A stretch of 29,943 nucleotides of DNA, from the NCBI GenBank assembly GCA_028290125.1, contig JAQGKM010000090.1:1-29943 (forward strand). The letters run 5' to 3'. A model generated the notes under the pieces. The model ran no database searches and was not told the origin of the DNA. It saw only the letters and a program-made list of their open reading frames with translations. The position numbers were made by a program, and so were the translations under genes. The DNA comes from Hyphomicrobiales bacterium. Its GTDB lineage: Bacteria; Pseudomonadota; Alphaproteobacteria; Rhizobiales; Beijerinckiaceae. The stretch's first letter is position 1; each line of letters opens with the position of its first letter. Shown here one piece after another: positions 1-7,521 of the stretch.

Positions 1-330
1 ATCGCGCGCGCCATGGCGATGAAGCCCGACGTGCTCCTGATGGACGAGCCCTACGCGGCGCTCGACGCGCTGACGCGCCGCAAGATGCAGGAAGAGCTTC
101 TGCAATTGTGGGACGATGTCGGCTTCACGCTGGTCTTCGTCACCCATTCCATCGAGGAAGCTGTGGTCGTGGGCTCGCGCGTCGTGGTGCTGTCGCCTCA
201 TCCTGGACAGGTGCGCGCCGAGCTGAACTGCCACGATCTTGATTTTACCCAGCGCGACAGCGTCGAGTTCGGCCGTCTCACGAGCCGCATCTCGCACATG
301 CTGTTCGACGGCCAGACGATTGCGCATTGA
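1..330 (+). CDS. ABC transporter ATP-binding protein, C-terminal part (NrtD/SsuB/TauB type)
   Basis: Partial gene: the frame is open from base 1 and the start lies outside the window. What is visible is the end of an ABC ATPase: the Walker B stretch LLMDEPYAALDALTR with its D-loop, then the switch histidine in FVTHSIEEAV about 40 residues later. This Walker B/D-loop/H-loop arrangement with THxIEEA is typical of ATPases that power nitrate, sulfonate, taurine or thiamine-precursor importers. The stop overlaps the region just before the next gene, whose ATG begins 9 bases later, so ATPase, permease and binding protein form one operon. The Walker A and signature motifs are outside the window. Substrate cannot be told from this fragment. 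Confidence 0.93.
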   Translation: MARAMAMKPDVLLMDEPYAALDALTRRKMQEELLQLWDDVGFTLVFVTHSIEEAVVVGSRVVVLSPHPGQVRAELNCHDLDFTQRDSVEFGRLTSRISHMLFDGQTIAH

Positions 331-338
331 GGAACAAG

Positions 339-1223
339 ATGACCGCGACCGCCCGCCTCCATCCGCCCGTGCGCCAGGAAATCGAATTCGACGTCACGGC
401 GCCGGCCGAACTCGGTGACGTCGCCAAGCCGCTGTCGCTCGTCGAACGCCTCGTCGAGAACGCCGCCTTCCGGCGCGGGTTGATCCTCATCGCCGTCGCG
501 CTCGTCTGGGAGCTTTATGCGCGCTGGCTCAATTCGCCGCTGTCGTTCCCGACCTTTCTCGACACGCTCGAAGCCCTGCAGGAGGGCATAGCGTCAGGCG
601 TCATTCCCGCGCGCCTGTCGGTTACGCTGCAAACGCTCGTCATGGGCTATTTCATCGGTCTCGTGATTGCCGCCGTACTCACCACGGTCGCGGTGACGAC
701 GCGCATCGGCACCGACCTGCTGTCGACCTTCACGGCCATGTTCAATCCGCTGCCGGCCATCGCGCTGCTGCCGCTCGCGCTGCTTTGGTTCGGACTGGGT
801 CGGCCCTCGCTCGTCTTCGTCATCGTGCATTCGGTGCTGTGGGCGGTGGCGCTCAACATGCACTCGGGCTTCCTCTCGGTGTCGGAAACGCTGCGCATGG
901 CGGGCCGCACCTTCGGGCTGAAAGGCCTGCGCTTCGTTTTCGGGATTCTCATCCCGGCGGCGTTTCCGGCCATTCTGGCTGGCCTGAAGATCGGCTGGGC
1001 CTTTGCCTGGCGCACGCTGATCGCCGCCGAACTCGTGTTCGGCGTGTCGTCCGGACAGGGCGGGCTCGGCTGGTACATTTTCGAGAACCGCAACACGCTC
1101 AATACGGCGTCGGTGTTTGCGGGACTTCTCACCGTGATGGCCGTGGGCCTGCTCGTCGAGGCTGTGATCTTCCGCATCATCGAGGCAAAGACCGTGCGGC
1201 GCTGGGGCATGCAGCGCGGCTGA
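339..1223 (+). CDS. ABC transporter permease (NrtB/SsuC/TauC type)
   Basis: A 294-residue inner-membrane permease of the BPD_transp_1 family that forms the channel of the importer encoded here. The ATG at 339 has GAGG about 7 bases upstream; a TTG at 327 in the same frame overlaps the previous stop and is less likely. After a polar N-terminus of about 45 residues come roughly six hydrophobic segments. The cytoplasmic EAA loop can be read as SETLRMAGRTFGLKGLRF followed by IPAAFPAILAGLKIG, close to the family form EAARTLGASxxQxFxxVxLPAALPxIxxGLRxG. Flanked by its ATPase and its binding protein. Substrate class is inferred from subfamily only. Confidence 0.93.
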   Translation: MTATARLHPPVRQEIEFDVTAPAELGDVAKPLSLVERLVENAAFRRGLILIAVALVWELYARWLNSPLSFPTFLDTLEALQEGIASGVIPARLSVTLQTLVMGYFIGLVIAAVLTTVAVTTRIGTDLLSTFTAMFNPLPAIALLPLALLWFGLGRPSLVFVIVHSVLWAVALNMHSGFLSVSETLRMAGRTFGLKGLRFVFGILIPAAFPAILAGLKIGWAFAWRTLIAAELVFGVSSGQGGLGWYIFENRNTLNTASVFAGLLTVMAVGLLVEAVIFRIIEAKTVRRWGMQRG

Positions 1224-1234
1224 TTTTGACCCGA

Positions 1235-1248
1235 GCCCGAAAACGGGC
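1235..1248 (+). other. Small hairpin between permease and binding-protein genes
   Basis: GCCCG-AAAA-CGGGC forms a 5-bp stem with an A-rich tetraloop in the 46-base gap between permease and binding protein. Such hairpins often protect or attenuate transcripts inside importer operons so that the binding protein can be made in excess. That role here is only inferred. Confidence 0.3.
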
Positions 1249-1269
1249 CGGTTACCTGGAGGAAACGAC

Positions 1270-2265
1270 ATGGGTGGACTGAAGCTTCTGCGTTCCGCGC
1301 TTGTGGCCGGCATTGCGCTGGCCTGCGTGCTGCCGGCAGCCGCCGCGGAGCTGAAAGTCGTCGCCTTCGCGGGCGCGTCGAACTGGCCGTTCTGGATCGG
1401 TCAGGAGAAAGGCCTGTTCAAGAAATACGGCGTCGAGACCACGCTCGACATCACGCCCAACTCCGTCGAGATGGCCAAGAACCTTCACGGCGGCCGCTAC
1501 GACATGGCGCTGACCGCCATCGACAACATCATCGCGTATGACGAAGGACAGGGCGAAGCGGGCCTGCCCGACAATGCCGGTTTCGTCGCGCTGTTTGGCG
1601 TCGACGACGGCATGCTGAACGTCATGGCGAAACCCGGCATCGCCACCATCAAGGATCTCAAGGGCAAGACCTTCTCGGTCGACGCCATGACGACCGGCTT
1701 CGCCTTCGTGCAGCGTGAATTGCTGAAGAAGAACGGCATGTCGGAAGCCGATGTGAACTGGGTCAAGGTCGGCGGCGGCGCGCAGCGTCTCGAAGCCCTC
1801 ATGAAGGGCGAGCAGGACGCGACTCTGCTCAACACGCCGCTCGACCTCGCCGCCGAAGCCAAGGGTTTTCGACGCCTGATGCGCGCCAAGGACGAACTGG
1901 GCGGCGCCTATCAGGGCATCGTCGGCGCCGTGAAGCGCGAGAATGCTCCCGCCAAGCGCGCCGAAATCGTCGGCTTCATCCGCGGCTTTCGTGATTCGGT
2001 CGGCTGGCTGGTCGATCCCGCCAACAAGGACGAGGCGCTGGCGATCTTCCTCGCCCGCATGAAGGGGATGGAGCGCCCGGCCGCCGAAAAGGCCTACACG
2101 GCTCTCACCGACGCCAAGGGCGGGATCTACCGCGATCTGAAGATCAGTGCCGAAGGCCTGAAGACCGTCATGACCTTGCGCTCCACCTACGCGGAGCCGA
2201 AGAAGCCCTTGTCGGACCCGTCGCGCTACGTCGACGACAGCTACCTCGCCGAAGCGTTGAAATAG
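1270..2265 (+). CDS. ABC transporter substrate-binding protein, NMT1/THI5-like
   Basis: A 331-residue periplasmic binding protein. Residues 1 to about 26 are a signal peptide (KLLRSALVAGIALACVLPAAAAE, cleavage near AAA-E). The mature part starts with a strand like LKVVAFAGASNWPFWIGQEKG and continues LFKKYGVETTLDI, the usual opening of NMT1/SsuA/TauA-type proteins. Further family-like elements are GGRYDMALTAIDNIIAY (ligand cleft) and IKDLKGKTFSVDA. GGAGG lies 6 bases before the ATG. It is the last gene of the ATPase-permease-binding protein operon and is followed by a strong hairpin. The ligand is unknown; nitrate, alkanesulfonates, pyrimidine precursors and aromatic acids all occur in this family. 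Confidence 0.9.
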   Translation: MGGLKLLRSALVAGIALACVLPAAAAELKVVAFAGASNWPFWIGQEKGLFKKYGVETTLDITPNSVEMAKNLHGGRYDMALTAIDNIIAYDEGQGEAGLPDNAGFVALFGVDDGMLNVMAKPGIATIKDLKGKTFSVDAMTTGFAFVQRELLKKNGMSEADVNWVKVGGGAQRLEALMKGEQDATLLNTPLDLAAEAKGFRRLMRAKDELGGAYQGIVGAVKRENAPAKRAEIVGFIRGFRDSVGWLVDPANKDEALAIFLARMKGMERPAAEKAYTALTDAKGGIYRDLKISAEGLKTVMTLRSTYAEPKKPLSDPSRYVDDSYLAEALK

Positions 2266-2279
2266 CACCTTGCACCAAG

Positions 2280-2310
2280 GCGAACGCGCAGGCTCATTCC
2301 GCGCGTTCGC
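2280..2310. terminator. Hairpin ending the ABC importer operon
   Basis: GCGAACGCGC at 2280-2289 and GCGCGTTCGC at 2301-2310 are exact reverse complements around an 11-base loop, 15 bases after the binding-protein stop. No T-run follows, so it may act as a transcript 3' end or a Rho-assisted stop rather than a classical intrinsic terminator. Confidence 0.6.
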
Positions 2311-2383
2311 GCCGCCCGACATGGACTCGTCCGCGCTGTGCGCCTAGAACTGCGCCGTAAACTTGTCCTTGGGGTAGCGCCGG

Positions 2384-4540
2384 ATGAACCTCGAAAAGTG
2401 GGGCAGCGGGCACGAAGGGCCCGGCGCCGCACACGCGGTTTCCTGGTTCCGCGCGCTTGCGCCCTCGATGATGGCGGGCGCCCTTCTGGGCGTCATCGCC
2501 CGATTCCAGGGCGCGCCGCGTCTGGCCTTTGCGGTCACGATCCTCGTGTCAGCCGCCATCGGTGGCGCGCTGCACGTGCTCAACCACGCAGGCGCGCACG
2601 GCGTGACGGTGCAGCGGATCGCGCAGCGCACGCGGGCGCTGCGCGATCTTTCGACCGCAATGCAATTCATGCTCATCGCCTTCGTGGTGACGTCCATCTT
2701 CGCGCTCGAACTGCAGTTCGACGTCGTCCCGAATCGCTACGGCTTCGTCGAACTCATCATTCCGGTGGCTGTCGCATCCATCCTGTTCGATGTGCTCGGC
2801 GGCACGTTCTGTGCGGCGCTCACCATCTGCTACGCCTTCCAGGCGCTGGCGCCGCCGCGGTTCGCTCCGATCCTCGAAGCAGACGTGTCGTGGCGCGTGT
2901 CGCTCGTCACCTTTGCGGCGGCTGCGCTCAGCACCGCGATCTTCTTTGCACACGAGTCGCGGCGCCTTCAGCCCGCAAGCGAACGCCAGATCGACAGCGC
3001 CTGGCGCGCCGCCAGCCATCTGCTAGAGGACATGGCCACGAGTTTGCAGCGCAGCTTTGCGCGCATGAAGACCCATGTCCTGCCGGGAGCCGCACTGGTC
3101 CTGCTCTACGCAGTGGTGTGGGCGGCCTTCGCGACGATCTCGACCGGACGCGGCCTGCATGGGGATTCCCTCGAGGCTTACGCCTGGGGCCGCGAATTCG
3201 TGTTCGGCTATTACAAGCACCCGCCATTCTGGTCGTGGGTGGCGGGCGCGTGGTTCTGGGTGATGCCGCGCACGAATTTCTCGTTCTGGCTGCTCAGCGA
3301 GTTGAACGGCGCGCTCGGCCTTGCGGGCGCCTGGGCGCTGATCGGACGCTTCGGCGACCGCCGCATGCAGATGCTCGGCGTGCTGCTCCTGATGCTGACG
3401 CCATTTTATCAGTTCAACGCGCAACGCTTCAACGCCAACACTATCCTGCTCTCGCTGTGGCCGTGGACGCTCTATTTCTTCGTGCGCTCGGTCGAGACCC
3501 GCCTCGTGCGTCACGCCGCATTGTGCGGGCTGCTGGCGGGCTTCGCCATCCTGTCGAAATATTTTGGCGCCATCCTGATCGCCACGTGCTTCTTCGCGGC
3601 GCTCACGCATGAATCGCGACGTCGCTACTTCACCTCCGCGGCGCCCTATGTCTCGGTCCTGATGGCCTTCATCGTCTTCCTGCCGCATCTGGTGTGGTTG
3701 TTCCGCGACGGCTTCCAGCCGCTGCTCTACCTCTCGAACCGCATCGACGTCGCCGATCGGGCGATCTCGAACCATTACTTCGAATTCATTCTCGGCAATC
3801 TGGCATTTTTCGTTCTGCCCGCCGCCGTGCTGCTGTTCGCACGCTGGCGTCGCGGTCGCGAGGTCGAACCCTTGCGGATCGCCGGGCGGCACGGCGCGCC
3901 GTTCTTCAGCGTGCTGGCCTTTGCGCCTTTCGTGCTGACCCTCGTCGCCGGCACGGTCGGACACGCGTCGCTCGGCATTCCTTTCGCGGTGCCGATCTTC
4001 GCGCTGGCGCCGCTGGTGCTGATCCAGTTCATCACGCCCGACCTCAAGGCGTCCCTGCGCGCGACGCGGACTGCCGTCGCTGTCGTGCTGGCAGGCTGCG
4101 CGCTCACCGCGCCCGTGCTGCCCTACCTTTATCTGCGCTTCGATACGAAACATCATTCCGAACCGCGCGAGGAAATGGCGGACGCGGCGATCGCGCTGTG
4201 GCGCAAGGAGGTCGGCGCGCCGCTCCGGTTTATCGCCGGCGAGCGCGACTTCCAGCTCGCCACAGTCTTCCGCTCGCGCGACAACACGTCGGAATTCAAC
4301 AATTTCAATTTTCGGTGGTCGCCCTGGGTGACGCCCGAGGGTCTGCGCCTGCACGGGCTCATGGCGATCTGCCGCGCCGGCAACGACACTTGCAACGAAC
4401 GCGCGGCGCGCTTCACGCGGCCGGACACGAGCTTGCATCCCATCACCCTGCAGCGCGAGGTCTGGGGCGCCAAGGGGCTGCCCTGGACGCTGAATCTCTA
4501 CATCATCCCGCCGGAAGCCACGCCCGCGCGACAGGATTGA
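2384..4540 (+). CDS. Membrane glycosyltransferase (ArnT/PMT_2, GT39-like) with an extra N-terminal membrane domain
   Basis: A 718-residue polytopic membrane protein. Residues about 225-600 resemble the PMT_2/ArnT superfamily, which moves sugars from polyprenyl-phosphate donors. The first periplasmic loop carries HGDSLEAYAWG and then FGYYKHPPFWSW, matching the family pattern D-E-x-Y-Y-W...G-Y-x-x-H-P-P. The C-terminal 150 residues form a soluble periplasmic tail. Residues about 25-165 are a separate block of roughly four membrane segments whose ending (membrane pair, APPRFAPI, then two more segments) looks like the DUF4118 membrane domain of KdpD-type sensors; this is my reading and needs a profile search. 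GGGG precedes the ATG by about 10 bases. Its stop abuts the stop of the convergent GT4 gene with no gap. The acceptor is unknown; lipid A or another envelope glycan is possible. Confidence 0.8.
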   Translation: MNLEKWGSGHEGPGAAHAVSWFRALAPSMMAGALLGVIARFQGAPRLAFAVTILVSAAIGGALHVLNHAGAHGVTVQRIAQRTRALRDLSTAMQFMLIAFVVTSIFALELQFDVVPNRYGFVELIIPVAVASILFDVLGGTFCAALTICYAFQALAPPRFAPILEADVSWRVSLVTFAAAALSTAIFFAHESRRLQPASERQIDSAWRAASHLLEDMATSLQRSFARMKTHVLPGAALVLLYAVVWAAFATISTGRGLHGDSLEAYAWGREFVFGYYKHPPFWSWVAGAWFWVMPRTNFSFWLLSELNGALGLAGAWALIGRFGDRRMQMLGVLLLMLTPFYQFNAQRFNANTILLSLWPWTLYFFVRSVETRLVRHAALCGLLAGFAILSKYFGAILIATCFFAALTHESRRRYFTSAAPYVSVLMAFIVFLPHLVWLFRDGFQPLLYLSNRIDVADRAISNHYFEFILGNLAFFVLPAAVLLFARWRRGREVEPLRIAGRHGAPFFSVLAFAPFVLTLVAGTVGHASLGIPFAVPIFALAPLVLIQFITPDLKASLRATRTAVAVVLAGCALTAPVLPYLYLRFDTKHHSEPREEMADAAIALWRKEVGAPLRFIAGERDFQLATVFRSRDNTSEFNNFNFRWSPWVTPEGLRLHGLMAICRAGNDTCNERAARFTRPDTSLHPITLQREVWGAKGLPWTLNLYIIPPEATPARQD

Positions 4541-6220
4541 TCAGAGATCGGCGAGCGGCCCGAGATCGACAGCGCCCCATTTCGCCAGCAGGCTCACCGC
4601 CTCCAGCACACCCTGCACCGACTGACCGGTCTGCAGCGCGAGGTCGCTGACGATTGCAGGACGCGCGCGCAAGGCCTGCTCGAGCGCTGCGAGTTCGATT
4701 TCGGCAGGACGATGCTGGCTCGCCGCCGAGAACAAGGCGTGGCGCATGGCGCCCCGCCAGTCCGGCGTGTCGCGCAAGGCCACCAGCGTGTGCGCATCGA
4801 GCGCCGCCGACGGATAGGATTTGAAATAGGTGAACGGGTTGAGATGCTGCGCGAGCGCCGGCGTCTCAGTCCGGACGGCGGCTGCGCGCAGCTCCGACAA
4901 ACGCGCCCACAGCCGCTCGTAGGCGCGCATGACGACGGGCCAGTCGAAGGCCTCGCGCGCGACGGCGCGGCCACGCGCGCCCATCACGCCACGCAGATGC
5001 GGAAGCTGCACGAGATCCACGATGGCGTTGCGCAGAGCGCGCAAATCGACTGACACATGCTGGCTCGCGGCGGCGATGTAGGTGTCGTAAGTCAGGGCCT
5101 GCGCGGCGTGCCGGCGCGCATAGGTTTCTCCGGCGGCGTCGAGTTGCGGCAGGAAGGTCGGGATGAGGTATCCGGTGTCGCCATGCCGGACCGTCTGGCG
5201 ATAGCCGTCCCAGTCGGTCGCAATCACCGGCTTGCCCGCCGCCATCGCCTCGATGATCGTGAGGCCAAACGTCTCCTGGATGTTGTCGGACAGCGACATG
5301 AAGACGTCGCTCGCCGCCCATGCTGACGTGCGCGCATCAGCCTTCGTCCCGTCGAGCCAGATGTGCCGGACCGACGGCGCGAAATCGGCGGCGCCCTGCT
5401 TGAACGCGCTTTCGATATATTCGTTGGCGAACCAGCCGCACTGGATCAGCACGATCTTCCTGCCCGTCTCCTGCGCCGCCGCCTCCAGCGCGACATACAT
5501 CGGATAGGGATGCGCCTTGGCGTGAAAGCTCAGGCGACCGAGGAACAGGAAGGCGACCTCGTCCTCCGCGAGACCGAGCGCGGCGCGGCGCTCTGCGCGC
5601 AGGGGTTCGAAGCCGTCGAAATCTCCGCAATGCACGCCAAGCGGAATGACCGGCAGCTCGGGCCGTGGCGCTGCGGCCTGCGCGCCAACACGCCAGCGCA
5701 GATACTCGTCTTGCGTCTCCAGCAAGGTGACGACGCTCGCCTTCACGGCCTCGGACGTGCAGATCAGCGCGTCCCACGGCATCACCGGGCCAACAGCCAT
5801 GTCGGCGATGAGCCCCATGGCGCCGTCGCCCGGCGAGGCGATCGTATGGGTGAGCCCCGTGAGCGAATAGGCCGCGTGGCCGACGGCCTGGCGCAGCCGC
5901 GCGTGGCGGGCAAGTTGCGGATCCGAGAGATGCAGCCCGCCGATGGCGGCGAACGCGCGCTGCTCCTCGAGGGCCAGCCAGCGGATACTGGCGCGCGGGT
6001 CGAGACCGCGCACGTGCGCCACGAAGGCGTCGCCGCTGGCCGGGTTGGGTCCGGCGCCGACGATATCGCGACCGGCCGCCGCGCGCACGAAGGCGCGCAG
6101 AAAGCTCGCGCCGGCCGAATGACGGCCCATGACGCGACTGTCCGGCACATGAAAACCATCCGGCTCGTAACGCAGCGCCGGCCAGGACGCTGGCGGCGCA
6201 ATCGAGGAAATCGGAGCCAT
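4541..6220 (-). CDS. Glycosyltransferase family 4 (GT-B fold) protein
   Basis: A 559-residue cytoplasmic retaining-type glycosyltransferase. The C-terminal donor-binding half is clear: FLFLGRLSFHAKAHPYPMY (start of the GT-B C-domain), then IQETFGLTIIEAMAAGKPVI, the E-x7-E motif of GT4 enzymes, then DTGYLIP. The N-terminal half contains a nucleotide-type strand and DALICTSEAVKASV, a common lead-in to the donor domain. About 150 residues follow the GT core and are not recognised. The ATG at 6220 is preferred over a TTG at 6256 because GGGAG lies about 9 bases upstream of it. It faces the membrane glycosyltransferase tail to tail, so the two may serve one envelope polysaccharide, but no further glycan genes are nearby. 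Confidence 0.85.
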   Translation of the reverse strand: MAPISSIAPPASWPALRYEPDGFHVPDSRVMGRHSAGASFLRAFVRAAAGRDIVGAGPNPASGDAFVAHVRGLDPRASIRWLALEEQRAFAAIGGLHLSDPQLARHARLRQAVGHAAYSLTGLTHTIASPGDGAMGLIADMAVGPVMPWDALICTSEAVKASVVTLLETQDEYLRWRVGAQAAAPRPELPVIPLGVHCGDFDGFEPLRAERRAALGLAEDEVAFLFLGRLSFHAKAHPYPMYVALEAAAQETGRKIVLIQCGWFANEYIESAFKQGAADFAPSVRHIWLDGTKADARTSAWAASDVFMSLSDNIQETFGLTIIEAMAAGKPVIATDWDGYRQTVRHGDTGYLIPTFLPQLDAAGETYARRHAAQALTYDTYIAAASQHVSVDLRALRNAIVDLVQLPHLRGVMGARGRAVAREAFDWPVVMRAYERLWARLSELRAAAVRTETPALAQHLNPFTYFKSYPSAALDAHTLVALRDTPDWRGAMRHALFSAASQHRPAEIELAALEQALRARPAIVSDLALQTGQSVQGVLEAVSLLAKWGAVDLGPLADL

Positions 6221-6364
6221 GCAGGCGCTCCCGGGCCGAGGAAATGAATCAGGCAATGCTTTCTTATAGGCGCTGGCGCACGGCTCCGCCTAGCGCGCCC
6301 GTGTTTTGCCTTCAGGGCGCGGCCGCCGTATGGATGGCCCCCCGCCCTTGACCAGGATTGTCCC

Positions 6365-7489
6365 TTGCGCTTGCTCGCCGCTTCTCTCGGCCTTGTCCTG
6401 ATCGCCCCCGTCGCGTCCGCAGCGGAACCCGCGACATATCTCGGCATGATCGACGCCGGCAGCAGCGCATCGCGCCTGCAGGTCTTCCGGCTTTCACCGG
6501 ACGGCGCGACGATATCCGACGTGCTCGAACTCGCGGTCGAAACCGCGCCGCTGGCGTCCGGCGCGAGCAACGCCGCGACAGCCGGCGACGTGGCGATCCG
6601 CCCGCTGCTCGGCGCGCTCGACCATGCGCTCGCCCAACAAGGGATCAGCAAGGCCTCGGTGGACATTCACCTCATGGCGACGGGCGGCATGCGGCTGCTC
6701 GCAGCGCCCAGCGCCCGCGCGATCGAAGCCTCCGTCCGGCGCACGATCGCCGAGAGCGGCTATCGCCCCGGGCGCGTCGAGACGATCAGCGGCGAGATGG
6801 AGGGCTTCTACGCCTGGCTCGACGTCAATGTCCTGCTGGGGCGCCTCGCGCCGGGGCAGGCGCCGGTCGGCATCGTCGAAATCGGCGGCGCATCGATGCA
6901 GGTCGCCTATGCGGGCGCGCCGGCGTCCGACCCTGGCGTGGTGACGGCGTCGTATGGTGGCGCGACCTATTCGGTGCGCAGCGTCAGCCTGCTCGGGCTT
7001 GGCGCCGAGCAGGCGCGCAAGAGCGTGCTGGCAGGCGCAGACGCAGGCGCCTGCTACCCGTCAGGTCTCGCCGGCGACAACGGACTGAGCGGCGCCTTCG
7101 ATGGCGCACGCTGCACGGGCGCTTTTGCGACGATCGTCTCGGCGCCGGCGAAAGCCCTGCCACGCGCCGAGATCGGCGATGTGCGCTTCATTGGTCTCGG
7201 GCGCCCGCTGACGGGCGTGCTCGCGGATTGGCGCCTCGCACAGGACAATCCGGCCGCCATGAAGGATGCGGCTTACGCGCAATGCAGGCTGCCGTGGGAT
7301 GAGTTCAACCGCGCCCATGGCGACACGCGCTATACGCCGCATCTCTGCGCCAACTCGCTCTATCTCGCGACGCTGCTGTTCGATGACGCAGGCTTCGGTC
7401 TCGACGCCAACAAGGTCGTGGCCGCCGAGACGCTCGCGGGTCGGCGCCCGTCGTGGACGCGCGGCGCCGCGCTCATGTTGCGCAACTAG
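6365..7489 (+). CDS. Secreted apyrase-like nucleoside phosphatase (GDA1/CD39 family)
   Basis: A 374-residue protein expected to hydrolyse nucleoside tri- and/or diphosphates outside the cytoplasm. Residues 1-20 form a signal peptide (LLAASLGLVLIAPVASAA). Four apyrase conserved regions can be read: DAGSSASRLQVF at 30-41 (phosphate loop), MATGGMRLL near 103 (usually ATAGMR), GEMEGFYAWLDVN near 143-155 with the catalytic-base glutamate, and EIGGASMQVAY at 172-182 (usually DLGGASTQ). LGLGAEQARK fits the fifth region. These separate it from the related Ppx/GppA phosphatases. The frame has no ATG at its N-terminus; the start is a TTG. CD39 enzymes are common in eukaryotes and rare in bacteria (the Legionella NTPDases are the known examples). 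Convergent with the ABC-F gene. Confidence 0.85.
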   Translation: MRLLAASLGLVLIAPVASAAEPATYLGMIDAGSSASRLQVFRLSPDGATISDVLELAVETAPLASGASNAATAGDVAIRPLLGALDHALAQQGISKASVDIHLMATGGMRLLAAPSARAIEASVRRTIAESGYRPGRVETISGEMEGFYAWLDVNVLLGRLAPGQAPVGIVEIGGASMQVAYAGAPASDPGVVTASYGGATYSVRSVSLLGLGAEQARKSVLAGADAGACYPSGLAGDNGLSGAFDGARCTGAFATIVSAPAKALPRAEIGDVRFIGLGRPLTGVLADWRLAQDNPAAMKDAAYAQCRLPWDEFNRAHGDTRYTPHLCANSLYLATLLFDDAGFGLDANKVVAAETLAGRRPSWTRGAALMLRN

Positions 7490-7521
7490 CTGCGCAAGCC
7501 TGATCTAGCTGCGCAAGCCTG
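7486..7521. repeat. 19-base tandem duplication across two convergent stop codons
   Basis: CTAGCTGCGCAAGCCTG occurs at 7486-7502 and again at 7505-7521, with a two-base AT between, giving a 19-base period. The first copy contains the TAG stop of the apyrase gene (7487-7489). The second contains the TAG stop (minus strand, 7505-7507) and last codons of the ABC-F gene. Confidence 0.9.

Noticed and set aside
1252..2322. Minus-strand open frame (356 codons) opposite the binding-protein gene
   Set aside because: The plus strand encodes a full binding protein with signal peptide and ribosome-binding site; the minus frame has no recognisable motif.
3023..4438. Long minus-strand open frame (471 codons), Arg/Glu-rich
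   Set aside because: Antisense shadow of the membrane glycosyltransferase in GC-rich DNA; composition is typical of a false frame.
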